DNA from: Amycolatopsis saalfeldensis
GTDB taxonomy: Bacteria; Actinomycetota; Actinomycetes; Mycobacteriales; Pseudonocardiaceae
Direction: 5' to 3'
NCBI RefSeq assembly: GCF_900110575.1
Contig: NZ_FOEF01000036.1
Location: 1-55,559 of the forward strand
Length of the DNA stretch: 55,559 nt
In this document: positions 34,813 to 42,537 of the stretch, in pieces
How the letters are laid out: each line of letters begins with the position of its first letter
How positions within the stretch are numbered: position 1 is the first letter of the stretch
Translations under genes and position numbers: made by a program
The notes under the pieces: generated by a model
What the model saw: the letters and a program-made list of their open reading frames with translations, nothing else
Told to the model about the DNA's origin: nothing
The model's database searches: none

Positions 34813-35370
34813 TTATTTCGACGTGCTATCGAAGCAGGTGCGGACTGTGTACATCACTTTTCCGGCGTCGGGGATCACGGGAAACCGTGAAGGTGGCTGT
34901 TTCCAGGCGGCTGAGACGCGCGACGTGATCCGGGTTGGCGGCAGGGGTATCCAGCTCGCCCCGGTGATCCAGCGGCATCCCGGTGGAAGGGGTGTTGCGT
35001 GCTGCTCACGATCCACAGGCGAGGTCAGGACAATCCTGCGACCTGATGCCGCCACCACTGGACCGAGCAGCCGGGCGGTCTGGGCGGCGAACACCGTCTC
35101 CGGTATCTCCATCGCGTCGATTCCGTATCCGCACACCAGAAGCACCCCGTACGGTGCTTGCTGCCACCATGCGTCGACTTCGGCCACGGTCCAGACGGGT
35201 TCCCGCCACCAGGCCGGTGACAACGGCGTCAGTCCGACGGCATGGGGGTGGCCCATCCACCTGCCTCCGGTATCCAACTCGGGGTGCGTGGCGGGGGTGA
35301 TCGGCCAGCCTCGGAGAGCAGCGTTGTGCGCCGCTTGCCAGACGCTGTGGTCGTCGCGCTCGTTCAGCAT
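34813..35370 (-). CDS. Primase/polymerase-like (Prim-Pol N-terminal domain) protein
   Basis: A 185-residue protein matching the short actinobacterial 'bifunctional DNA primase/polymerase' type: an N-terminal ALRGWPITPATHPELD segment, the central PYGVLLVCGYGIDAMEIP block, and a C-terminal GASWIPLPPTRI segment. The acidic pair of true archaeo-eukaryotic primases is not clearly complete, so catalysis is doubtful. It is the last gene of the coupled operon from about 38.9 kb and overlaps the preceding gene by seven bases. Confidence 0.7.
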   Translation of the reverse strand: MLNERDDHSVWQAAHNAALRGWPITPATHPELDTGGRWMGHPHAVGLTPLSPAWWREPVWTVAEVDAWWQQAPYGVLLVCGYGIDAMEIPETVFAAQTARLLGPVVAASGRRIVLTSPVDREQHATPLPPGCRWITGASWIPLPPTRITSRVSAAWKQPPSRFPVIPDAGKVMYTVRTCFDSTSK

Positions 35371-35723
35371 GGGCGCCGCCGACGTCGGCAGGTGCGTAGG
35401 CGAAGGATCAGCCCCGGGGCCACCACATCACCAGGCCGTACGCCGGGACGGCGATCAGGGCCACCATCAGCGGAGGGGATCCGATGCGGAGAACGCGGCG
35501 CCGGCGAGGCCGCAACGACACCGTGCTTGGCGTAGCGGACGGCCGCCACGCAGCCGAGCATGGTTCGCTCGGGCGGGCACCGCACTGGCAGGCGTGCAGC
35601 GCAGGTGAACTTCCCGCACATCAGGTGGGGAAGGTCGTCGGAATCGCCGACGTTCCATGCGTGAGCGGGCGACCAAGGGTCATCAGCGGGGACACACCAC
35701 GCGATCGCCATGCCGGTCCTCAC
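35364..35723 (-). CDS. Small Cys-containing hypothetical protein
   Basis: A 119-residue protein starting at GTG 35723, which overlaps the HAD stop (GTGA) and in turn overlaps the primase-like start. Both overlaps support translation. Four Cys in CGKFTCAARLPVRC and MLGC suggest a zinc-binding site at about residues 36-57. The C-terminal half is Arg/Pro rich and probably disordered. No family recognised. Confidence 0.5.
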   Translation of the reverse strand: MRTGMAIAWCVPADDPWSPAHAWNVGDSDDLPHLMCGKFTCAARLPVRCPPERTMLGCVAAVRYAKHGVVAASPAPRSPHRIPSADGGPDRRPGVRPGDVVAPGLILRLRTCRRRRRPC

Positions 35724-36397
35724 CTGCGCCGGGCCCAGGCCACCACGACAGGGACCGCATCAAGCAGGCTCGGCACCGTCGCGACCCGCTGGCCGCTGCC
35801 CTCCGGGTAGTGCGCTGGTTCGTCGCCGGGTCGGTGGATGTGGACGACGCGTGCCCCGGCGGAGAGGGCGCCGCTGACGTCGGCGTCGAGCCGGTCGCCG
35901 ATGTGGATCACGGCCCCGATGTCGGCGCGGTGGTTCGCCGCGACGATCTGCCACAGCCACGGCTCTGGTTTCGCGCCACCGAGCTGGAAGCTCGTATACA
36001 CCTTGGCCAGCACACCCGGATGAGCCGCGTGCACCGCCGCGACCCGTTGCGGCCCGCCGGTGACGGCCATGTTCGACAGCGCTACCACCGCGGCTATCTC
36101 GTTCAGCATCCACAACGCCTGGGCGGTGTCGTGGTAGGGCGTGTATCCGCGGTGCCACGTTGATTCGGCAGGGAAGTCCGCCGGCGAGATCAGCAGCCGC
36201 TGGCACACCCGTTCGATCAGCTCGTCGGTCAGCACCGGGGCGCGGTGCAGCAGGGACCGCACCGTCTCGGCGATCCGGTCCGGCCCGATGACGTGCGATG
36301 GCGCCAACTCAGCCAACCTGTCCTTAGTGGACACTCCGGTGAACACCCCGAGGGTCCTGCCGATATCGACCGTGATCAGTTGGACCTTGTTCCCCAC
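35720..36397 (-). CDS. HAD-family hydrolase with altered motif I
   Basis: A 225-residue haloacid dehalogenase-like protein. Motif I reads VDIGRT, so the nucleophile Asp is present but the usual +2 Asp (DxD) is Gly. Motif II is LSN, motif III has Lys in GGAKPEP, and motif IV is IGDRLDAD. The missing general acid/base would weaken phosphatase chemistry; a dehalogenase-like, phosphonatase-like or non-catalytic role is possible. It starts at ATG 36397 inside the end of the preceding small gene and continues the coupled operon. Confidence 0.75.
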   Translation of the reverse strand: MGNKVQLITVDIGRTLGVFTGVSTKDRLAELAPSHVIGPDRIAETVRSLLHRAPVLTDELIERVCQRLLISPADFPAESTWHRGYTPYHDTAQALWMLNEIAAVVALSNMAVTGGPQRVAAVHAAHPGVLAKVYTSFQLGGAKPEPWLWQIVAANHRADIGAVIHIGDRLDADVSGALSAGARVVHIHRPGDEPAHYPEGSGQRVATVPSLLDAVPVVVAWARRR

Positions 36398-36677
36398 ACA
36401 TGCTCCTGTTCATCGGACATTGTTGGTGTTCATGGTCATTCAGGTCGTCGTGGGTGGGCCACGCGATCAGGGGCTCGGGCATCTGGGCCGCCATCCATTC
36501 ATGCAGCGGCCGGTGACGTGGCCAGGAGAACAGCGCACCGAGCACGATCGTCTGCTCGGCCGGAGATTCCGGCGGGGCGGCACCGAACTGGGTAGGCGCG
36601 GGCGGCCAGGGACTTCGGCCGGCGGCGCAGCGGGGGAACGGTGGCGTTTGCGCAGAAACGCGGAACCAGTCGTTCAT
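36324..36677 (-). CDS. Small hypothetical protein in coupled operon (117 aa)
   Basis: Starts at ATG 36677 in an ATGA overlap with the previous stop, with AGGAAGGGG upstream. The middle (LGALFSWPRHRPLHEWMAAQMPEPLIAWPTHDD) is protein-like with several Trp and His; the last 30 residues run into the HAD gene and are low quality. No family known. It is probably real because of its coupling and composition, but it could be shorter in function than its reading frame. Confidence 0.5.
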   Translation of the reverse strand: MNDWFRVSAQTPPFPRCAAGRSPWPPAPTQFGAAPPESPAEQTIVLGALFSWPRHRPLHEWMAAQMPEPLIAWPTHDDLNDHEHQQCPMNRSMCGEQGPTDHGRYRQDPRGVHRSVH

Positions 36678-36982
36678 CGCCCGAGACCCCTTCCTCGTGA
36701 CGGCCGGGTCGGCTGGACATGTGCCCGCTGCTGTACTCCCGGGCCGCCGGGGGAGAAGCAGCGTGGACACCACGTGAACTCGTATCGCTGAGGGAGCGCC
36801 CGCCGCGGGAAGCACATGACGGCGCAGCTGCTCAGCCCGATCCACATGCGGTTCCAGCGCAGTAGCCGCATTTGTCCTACAGGGACTTTGTGCATGATGA
36901 CGACGCGGCGGAGCAGGAACGAGGCCAGCGCGGGGCATTGCTCGAACGTCGGCGAGTGCCGGCCCGGCTGGCCGGGCATCAC
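36674..36982 (-). CDS. Small hypothetical protein in coupled operon (102 aa)
   Basis: Starts at ATG 36982, overlapping the XRE gene stop, and ends in an ATGA overlap with the next gene. The sequence has a hydrophobic/basic core (MHKVPVGQMRLLRWNRMWIGLSSCAVMCF) and Cys residues, with a Pro/Arg-rich tail. It may be a small membrane-associated or zinc protein. No family recognised. Confidence 0.5.
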   Translation of the reverse strand: MMPGQPGRHSPTFEQCPALASFLLRRVVIMHKVPVGQMRLLRWNRMWIGLSSCAVMCFPRRALPQRYEFTWCPRCFSPGGPGVQQRAHVQPTRPSRGRGLGR

Positions 36983-37713
36983 GCAGCGCTCAGGATGTCG
37001 AGCAGCTGCGGCAGCTCGACCCCGCACACCACGGCCAGCGCGTCCTGCGCGGACCGGGGAAGCGTCGCCAGCCCCGTGTCCGATGCTTCCGGTTCGGCCA
37101 ACCGCAGCGTCGCCCACCGGGCAAGCTGCGGCTGCCCGCACCCGGCCAGCACGGCCAGGTCCACGATCACCGTGTCATCCGGCTGCCCGAAGACGCCCTG
37201 GTACACGCGATCGAAGATCTCGCCGGGCTGGACGCCGAGTACTGCGCAGTACTCGGCGAACTGGCACACTGACATCGCCCGAGTGCCTCGCTCGTGGCTC
37301 GCCAGCTTCTGCACCGAGCGGTCCAGGCGCAGCCTGCCGTTCATGATCTGGCGTGTCCACCCATGCTTCTGCCGTTCCTGGCGCAGCGCATCGCCGATGC
37401 CTGCGGCGAACTGCTCCAGCGTTTCCTCCGAGACGGGCGTGGCCCCCCGCTTCCCGCGGCCGCGCTTTCTCTGCCTGGCAGCGGATGCCCGGTCCGGCAC
37501 ACCGTCGGCGTCGGCCCGGCGCAGGACCCGGCGGATGCCCCCGATCGGGAATCCGAACCGGGCCGCGATGGCGCTGCGCGTCATCGCGGCCTCCACACAC
37601 CGCAGCAGGAGCTGCTCCAGCAGCGGGCCCAAGATCGGGTCATGCTCAATGTGACGGAACTCCATGTTCGCCACCGCCCAGCCGAGATCGGGAACCGCCG
37701 TCGCGTCAGCCAC
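36979..37713 (-). CDS. XRE-like helix-turn-helix protein
   Basis: A 244-residue protein. A first helical region (LLEQLLLRCVEAAMTRSAIAARFGFPIGGIRRVLRRA) resembles a helix-turn-helix. A second, central one (ALRQERQKHGWTRQIMNGRLRLDRSVQKLASHERG... EYCAVLGVQPGEIFDRVY, about 107-175) is a typical XRE/Cro domain. The linker is basic (RQKRKRGRGKRG). It is probably the regulator of the coupled operon it sits in. GTG 37713 overlaps the upstream stop by eight bases. Confidence 0.75.
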   Translation of the reverse strand: MADATAVPDLGWAVANMEFRHIEHDPILGPLLEQLLLRCVEAAMTRSAIAARFGFPIGGIRRVLRRADADGVPDRASAARQRKRGRGKRGATPVSEETLEQFAAGIGDALRQERQKHGWTRQIMNGRLRLDRSVQKLASHERGTRAMSVCQFAEYCAVLGVQPGEIFDRVYQGVFGQPDDTVIVDLAVLAGCGQPQLARWATLRLAEPEASDTGLATLPRSAQDALAVVCGVELPQLLDILSAA

Positions 37714-38587
37714 GAGACCACCGCAGAACCTCGGCGATCACGTCCACAATGGACCCAGGTTTCGCCGTCTCCTCGGCAGGCGGCACGTGTTCGCCCGAAG
37801 CCTCGGCGAACGTCGTGGGCGCGGCCTCAAGGGGGTAGCGCGCGGCCATCGAGTAGGCGCCCTCGTTGAGCGCGAGATACACGAAGTCCGCGCGCTCACC
37901 CGCAGTGCGCACGTAGGTCAGCCGCTCCGGCGCGTCAACGGGGCCATCGGCGTGCACGAGCTGGAAGCCCGCCGCCGCCAGTTCGTTCATCGCCGTCGTC
38001 TCGGCCGCGTAGTCCGCTTCCGCGTTGTCCGTTGCGCCGAGGGTGGCGTCGGGCTCGCCGAATTCGCCCCACCAGAACCGCTCGGTGCCCCACATGCCGC
38101 ACTCGCCCCAGACCAGGCATCCGGCCACCGCGTCCCGATCGATCTCCCGGGCCGCCCGCTCGGCCGCGTCGAGCAGATCCGGCAGCTTCGGGGCGTCCAC
38201 CGGACACCAGTCTTCCCGGACGGCATGCTGCGCGCAGCCCGTGTGGACACCGCAGTGGCCGATGCGGACTGACCGGTCGGGCTGGATGCCGACCCGCAGC
38301 GTCACCAGGCCCTTGTCCAGCAGATCGTGCACCAGCAGATGCCGGCCACCGAAGGACAGGTCGTAGGTCCAGACGTCCCCGCCGTGCTCGCCGACGTATC
38401 CGGTACGCCAGCCCGGTCGCGTCCTCATCACCCGCCACAGCGCGAGATCCGCGACCAGCCGTTCCGGCTGATCGAAGGTCTTCGCGTGGTAAGCGCGGTA
38501 TTCCTGCTCGGACACCATCCGCTCCGGCAACAGCGGCTTCGGCACGTCCGCGGCGGCCTCCGCCGGCCTCGGCTCGTCGGTGCTCAT
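37706..38587 (-). CDS. Hypothetical protein, 293 aa
   Basis: Starts at ATG 38587 (MSTDEPRPAE), coupled to the preceding stop by ATGA with GGAGGG upstream. Several Cys and His are spaced as possible metal ligands (IGHCGVHTGCAQHAVREDWC, about 105-130; CLVWGECGMWG). Trp and aromatic residues are frequent. The overall style resembles other Pseudonocardiaceae hypotheticals of mobile regions; no named family recognised. The longer upstream frame is a shadow of the neighbouring gene. Confidence 0.65.
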   Translation of the reverse strand: MSTDEPRPAEAAADVPKPLLPERMVSEQEYRAYHAKTFDQPERLVADLALWRVMRTRPGWRTGYVGEHGGDVWTYDLSFGGRHLLVHDLLDKGLVTLRVGIQPDRSVRIGHCGVHTGCAQHAVREDWCPVDAPKLPDLLDAAERAAREIDRDAVAGCLVWGECGMWGTERFWWGEFGEPDATLGATDNAEADYAAETTAMNELAAAGFQLVHADGPVDAPERLTYVRTAGERADFVYLALNEGAYSMAARYPLEAAPTTFAEASGEHVPPAEETAKPGSIVDVIAEVLRWSRG

Positions 38588-38934
38588 CGTGACGCCCTCC
38601 CGGCGTGTCGTGGATCGCGGCGAAGACGGAGGCGACAATGCCGCTGCGTTTGCCGATGCTGCGGGGCCCGCACCCGCCGGACAGGCACCAGGACAAGCTG
38701 TTGAACCTCGCGTTGCGCGGCTGGGGACTGACGCGCGATCAGCAGGCAGGCCCGGCAGGCGGGTCCGGGTGCCGTGGTGGTGAGAGACATCTCGACCTGG
38801 TGCCCACACACCGCGATCACCGGGACGCCTTGCTCCCGGGCCGCCTGAAATGCCTCATCGGTGACCTCGTGTTCATGCGCGTCACCCGCGCAGGTGCAGC
38901 GTGAGGTCCATATGCGATCGGCTTTGCTGGTCAT
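38584..38934 (-). CDS. Small Cys/His protein (possible zinc binder)
   Basis: A 116-residue protein starting at ATG 38934 with GAGGTG upstream. CTCAGDAHEHEVTDEAFQ and AVCGHQV plus CRACL provide a set of Cys and His residues in the first 65 residues that could bind one or two zinc ions. The C-terminal half is Arg-rich and may be disordered. It is first in the strongly coupled series that ends at 34.8 kb. Confidence 0.58.
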   Translation of the reverse strand: MTSKADRIWTSRCTCAGDAHEHEVTDEAFQAAREQGVPVIAVCGHQVEMSLTTTAPGPACRACLLIARQSPAAQREVQQLVLVPVRRVRAPQHRQTQRHCRLRLRRDPRHAGRASR

Positions 38935-38945
38935 GTCGGAACACC

Positions 38946-39326
38946 TCATCGAGGGAATGGAAGGCGGCGGAGGTGGCAGGTCGGGGCGCTGCCACCTCCG
39001 CCGCCGCTGATGGGCGGCAGGCGAACGAGGGTGCCTGGGCGCGCAACTCCGCAGATCCGGGGTGCGTCAGCCGTCGGGCTCAACCTCGTCCGCCCGCCAC
39101 CAGGGATCCCCGGTGGCGCCTGCGTGCCAGCACGCGCGCCGGGGTGGCTGATCACGGCGTTCGCAACACCGGTATCGACCCTCATCGCCTCGCCCGTACC
39201 GGCGGGCGGATAACCGGCGCGGCCACGGGAGTTCAGCGTTCGGCGCCCGCAGCGCGCTTCTGGGTGACCGGCACGCTGGCGACCCGCCGGAACGTGACCG
39301 TGGGGTCCCACGACGGACATGCTCAC
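38946..39326 (-). CDS. Uncertain small ORF
   Basis: A GTG at 39326 overlaps the stop of the membrane-protein gene (GTGA) and would give 126 residues, ending 12 bases before the next start. Gly, Pro and Arg dominate and no motif is visible. The coupling argues for translation; the composition argues against a folded protein. If it is not a gene, this is a roughly 390-base gap with nothing else recognised. Confidence 0.28.
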   Translation of the reverse strand: MSMSVVGPHGHVPAGRQRAGHPEARCGRRTLNSRGRAGYPPAGTGEAMRVDTGVANAVISHPGARAGTQAPPGIPGGGRTRLSPTADAPRICGVARPGTLVRLPPISGGGGGSAPTCHLRRLPFPR

Positions 39327-39844
39327 GCCACCGACTTCGCGCTCGACACAGGCCTGGGCCGTGGGCGCAGGCCCCGGTAGGGCCGGTTTCGCGACGGGCG
39401 CCGCTGCTCCGGAATACCCCACACGGAGATCGACTCCGGTTCTGGCGCCGTGTCGGCGATGACCGCGAATCCGGTGGTCACCGCGTTCGCGTTCTCGTCC
39501 TCCACTGTGGGCCAATCCTCCGCAGACACCGAAGCCACCAGCCGCGCGTCCTCCTCGTCGGCGCGTCGCATGGCGGACTCCTCCGCCCTCGCGCAGAACT
39601 CCTGCCGGAAGGCGGCTTCCCGCTCCAGTTGCCATTCGAGGTGGTCACGAGCCTGCCGGGCCTGCAGCTGTGCCACCGTCAGGTAGAGCGAGCCTGCCGC
39701 CGTAGCCACCAGAGCAGATCGGCGCGCCTTGAACTGCCTGCGCAGGAGCCAGCCGGCGCTGATGACAACCAGTGCAGCCACCGCCAAACCGGCGACGATG
39801 CCCGGCTCCCACGCAGCGAGGGAATCCCCGAACGAACGTTGCAT
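39323..39844 (-). CDS. Single-pass membrane protein
   Basis: A 173-residue protein with one membrane segment near the N-terminus (PGIVAGLAVAALVVISAGWLL, about 14-34), followed by a long charged helix (LYLTVAQLQARQARDHLEWQLEREAAFRQEFC) likely to be a coiled coil, and an acidic then Arg/Pro-rich tail. No family recognised. It lies at the head of the minus-strand operon and is divergent from the XRE/DUF397 pair at 40.1 kb. Confidence 0.6.
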   Translation of the reverse strand: MQRSFGDSLAAWEPGIVAGLAVAALVVISAGWLLRRQFKARRSALVATAAGSLYLTVAQLQARQARDHLEWQLEREAAFRQEFCARAEESAMRRADEEDARLVASVSAEDWPTVEDENANAVTTGFAVIADTAPEPESISVWGIPEQRRPSRNRPYRGLRPRPRPVSSAKSVA

Positions 39845-40049
39845 GCGATCAACCCCTCAAAGCGGCGGCGCCGAACTCAGCTGCGTCTCCGCGAATCCGT
39901 TGTCGTGGCCAGGCAGGCGGGGACGCCACGGAGGGAAGAGGTGCCATCTCCGCCTGCCTTCGGCTGGCTCGGGACCGGCGAGTGGCGGTTGCCATGGACG
40001 CCACCCGCCTACCGCCTGTCATCAAGCCAACACAACGCACGATAGACCC

Positions 40050-40089
40050 GCGCACGTGCGCTACGCAATATAAAAGTGCGCACGTGCGC
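40050..40089. promoter_or_regulatory. Twin 12-bp palindromes around a -10-like box
   Basis: GCGCACGTGCGC occurs exactly at 40050-40061 and again at 40078-40089, with centres 28 bases apart. A TATAAA sequence at 40069-40074 lies between them. A further imperfect palindrome AGCGCAAGCGCT (about 40095-40106) precedes the XRE start. This is a convincing autoregulatory operator for the adjacent XRE regulator. Confidence 0.65.
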
Positions 40090-40118
40090 GAATTAGCGCA
40101 AGCGCTATGCTCCGGGCC

Positions 40119-41009
40119 ATGCCGACCGCAACCCGAGCAACGCGCCGCCTGGGTGCGTTTCTGAGGAAGAAGCGCGAAGCCGTCCCGCTCATCGCAGAGC
40201 AGGTCGGCAGGCATCTTGATCAATCGCCGTCGACTGTGAGTCGCTACGAGCTGGGTACGCTGCGCTTGACCTGGCCGGTGATCAAGATGCTCCTCGCCTT
40301 GTACGGCCACACCGAAGAAGGCGACCCGGTCGTTTTGGAAGCCTGGGCGCTCTACCAGGCGACGAAGGACGAACCGAAGCCGGTCCGGCTGCCCAAGGGT
40401 GCATCTCCGGCGTTCCGCCGCCTTGTCCAGGAGACGTTCGTCGCCAAAGGGTTTCGCGAGATCGCCACGAACCTCTTGCCGGGAATGCTTCAGACCGAGG
40501 GCTACATGAGGGCCCTGGCTCAGACGCTCCACGATCCGTCGCGACGTGACGACAAGACCTTCGAAGTTCGGAAATCCCGGCAGCGACGTCTCGACCCGGC
40601 TGACCCGAATCCGATCTTCTATCACGCCGTTCTCGACGAGATTTGCCTGACCAGGCTCGTCGGTGGCCCGGCTGTGATGCTGCCGCAACTCCGACACGTC
40701 CTGCATGTGGCTGAGGATTGGGACAACGTCACCGTTCAGGCCGTGCCCAAGGAGGCTGGCGACTACGGCGCCGCCACCGGCGGCCTCACGATCGTCGACT
40801 ACGAAGAAGGGCAGCCGTCTTGGGCGTACTTCGAGTACCAGGCGGGCGCTGACCTGGTGGAGAATGAGGAGGACGTGCTGCGGTTTGCCAAATTGCACGA
40901 GGACGCCGCACGTGTCCCGGAGTCGCCCGACGAAGGGGCGATCGCCTTGTCACCCGACGAGACGATCAAGTTCATCCGCCGACAGATTGAGGTACTGGAA
41001 ACCAGATGA
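40119..41009 (+). CDS. Scr1-type XRE regulator (DUF5753)
   Basis: A 296-residue protein with an N-terminal XRE helix-turn-helix (about residues 8-62: LGAFLRKKREAVPLIAEQVGRHLDQSPSTVSRYELG) and a C-terminal DUF5753 ligand-like domain (LLPGMLQTEGYMRAL... FYHAVLDEICLTRLVG... MLPQLRHVLHVAE... VQAVPKEAGDYG). These proteins are paired with DUF397 genes and numerous in Streptomyces and Pseudonocardiaceae. ATG 40119 is preferred; ATG 40107 is also in frame and would be nearly leaderless. Palindromes upstream suggest autoregulation. Confidence 0.85.
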   Translation: MPTATRATRRLGAFLRKKREAVPLIAEQVGRHLDQSPSTVSRYELGTLRLTWPVIKMLLALYGHTEEGDPVVLEAWALYQATKDEPKPVRLPKGASPAFRRLVQETFVAKGFREIATNLLPGMLQTEGYMRALAQTLHDPSRRDDKTFEVRKSRQRRLDPADPNPIFYHAVLDEICLTRLVGGPAVMLPQLRHVLHVAEDWDNVTVQAVPKEAGDYGAATGGLTIVDYEEGQPSWAYFEYQAGADLVENEEDVLRFAKLHEDAARVPESPDEGAIALSPDETIKFIRRQIEVLETR

Positions 41010-41227
41010 GCAACCCCACGCACGACGCACCTGAGGCGTGGATCACGAGCAGCTACTCCGGGAACGACTCTGCCACCACGAACTGTGTCGAAGTCGGTTT
41101 CGGTAAGGCTGGCGCCCACGTGCGCGACAGCAAAGACCCTGAGGGAGGGTCCTTCTACCTTCCGGCCGAGGCCTGGACACAGCTCCTGGCTATCGCGTCG
41201 AAGATCCAGGTCCCTCCCGCCGAGTAG
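41006..41227 (+). CDS. DUF397 protein partner of the XRE regulator
   Basis: A 73-residue DUF397 protein: WITSSYSGNDSATTNCVEVGFG, VRDSKDPEGGSFYLPAEAW and TQLL are the standard blocks. It overlaps the XRE stop by ATGA, so the two are made together. DUF397 proteins act as partners or antagonists of DUF5753 XRE regulators, in some cases behaving like toxin-antitoxin pairs. Confidence 0.88.
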   Translation: MSNPTHDAPEAWITSSYSGNDSATTNCVEVGFGKAGAHVRDSKDPEGGSFYLPAEAWTQLLAIASKIQVPPAE

Positions 41228-41241
41228 CCGACGCACCGACT

Positions 41242-41279
41242 AGGGGCGGGTCCCAACGTAAGCCCGGGGACCCGCCCCT
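41242..41279 (+). terminator. Hairpin terminator after DUF397
   Basis: AGGGGCGGGTCCC at 41242-41254 pairs perfectly with GGGACCCGCCCCT at 41267-41279, a 13-bp stem with a 12-base loop, followed by TT. It lies 14 bases after the DUF397 stop. Confidence 0.75.
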
Positions 41280-41363
41280 TGCTGCGATCGGGCCGCCTGG
41301 CGCTGGCTTCTCCAAGCCCAGTCGGTGCGCCGGGGTGCGTTGTCCTGGTTGGAGTCCACGTGC

Positions 41364-41771
41364 TTAGGCGTCCTGCCAGGCGACGCCGGTGGGTCGGGTT
41401 CCGCCGATCCGTAGGAACTCGTGGGCAGCCTCCCTGGCATCCGCAGCGGGGATTTCCGCGTCATCAGGAAACTCGGTGTCGGCGGACATGCAGTAGTACA
41501 GGACGCCACCCTCGGGAGCAGTGAACCGCTGCTTCGTGGCCCTGCTGGTGGAGCCGCCCATGTCGTCCAGCCCGGCGTAGCGCAGGACGCCGCGATCCCC
41601 GTTGAGCCCCACTGCGAACTCGACCTGCTTCGGCTCGTCCGCGTCGTAGAACTGAACCAGTGCCGGGCCGTCGAGCGCAGCCACCGCGTCGAGCACGGCA
41701 TCCAGCTCGGCCGGTGTCTCCACGATCGTCCCCTCGTCCGCGTCCTCGTCCCACCACGCTTCGAGCTTCAC
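41364..41771 (-). CDS. Imm1-family immunity protein
   Basis: A 135-residue protein starting at GTG 41771 in a GTGA overlap with the toxin gene. It has the Imm1 layout: an N-terminal DADEGTIVETPAELDAVLDAVAAL helix, and a central FAVGLNGDRGVLRYAGLDDMGG with a C-terminal DAREAAHEFLRIGGTRPTGVAW. Imm1 proteins neutralise deaminase and other toxins by binding them. Its translation is tied to the toxin, which ensures protection. Confidence 0.85.
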   Translation of the reverse strand: MKLEAWWDEDADEGTIVETPAELDAVLDAVAALDGPALVQFYDADEPKQVEFAVGLNGDRGVLRYAGLDDMGGSTSRATKQRFTAPEGGVLYYCMSADTEFPDDAEIPAADAREAAHEFLRIGGTRPTGVAWQDA

Positions 41772-42502
41772 AGCGTCGCCCCTCCGGTGTAGCGCTTGAT
41801 GATCCGCGTACCTGCCGGAGACTCACCATAGACGGTCAGGGCCGACCCCTCCGGTAGAAGCGCGGGGATCACCTTGTCGCAGCTCCAGGGCCCTTTGCAC
41901 GGCACGTTGTTGATCGTCAAGGTGACGTCGGTGAGGCTGTTCGCCGCCATGTGCGCCGCGATCTTCGTCTCCACATGCGCGGCCACCGCGCCGTTCGCGA
42001 TACCGAGGCCAGCCAACTGGTACTCGTCCTGCCTGCTCACGATGGCCTGCATGCCAGCAGCTCCGTCGCCCGCGGCCCAGCGGCCGTGGGTCTTCTGCCC
42101 GCTCCTCGGCTGCACCGGCGGCGCCACCTCCTGCCGGGCTTTCCTCACGTGCTCCGGCTCGTTCCGCGGCCCCGGCGGAACTGAAGGCGCCGGCGGCTTC
42201 GGCTCAACGCGCGGAGTGGTGGTCGCGGCGGAATCCCCGGCAAGCCCGGCCGCATACGCCGCGAGGTCCGCCGAGACCCGGCTTAGCAAGCCCATGATCC
42301 CGGGGATCGCCTGCGCTGCCTCCGCCGCCAGCCCCATCGCCTGGCCGACCTCATCGGCGGCGGTGCCCTGCGCTGCCAGCTCGAGCAGGCGTTGGAACTC
42401 GGCCAGCGGCTCCCCCGCGCTCGTGAGGTGCTTCGTCACCACGTTGACCTTCTCGACCGTCCCGCTGACGGGATCGACAACCTCCGCTCCAACCCCCGCC
42501 AT
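41768..42502 (-). CDS. DddA-like (SCP1.201-type) cytidine deaminase toxin
   Basis: A 244-residue protein starting at ATG 42502 (GGAGGGG upstream). The N-terminal 90 residues form Ala-rich helices, a Pro-rich linker covers about 95-135, and the C-terminal 100 residues are a deaminase fold. His176-Val-Glu178 (HVE) is the zinc/catalytic motif and Cys202 and Cys208 in PCKGPWSC complete the zinc site; LPEGSALTVYG follows. DddA homologues deaminate cytosine in double-stranded DNA of competitors. The helical N-terminus suggests secretion through an ESX-like route, not shown. The Imm1 gene is coupled directly behind. Confidence 0.87.
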   Translation of the reverse strand: MAGVGAEVVDPVSGTVEKVNVVTKHLTSAGEPLAEFQRLLELAAQGTAADEVGQAMGLAAEAAQAIPGIMGLLSRVSADLAAYAAGLAGDSAATTTPRVEPKPPAPSVPPGPRNEPEHVRKARQEVAPPVQPRSGQKTHGRWAAGDGAAGMQAIVSRQDEYQLAGLGIANGAVAAHVETKIAAHMAANSLTDVTLTINNVPCKGPWSCDKVIPALLPEGSALTVYGESPAGTRIIKRYTGGATL

Positions 42503-42537
42503 CGAGCCCCTCCGAACAGCTTCTGCCGGCCCTGCTG

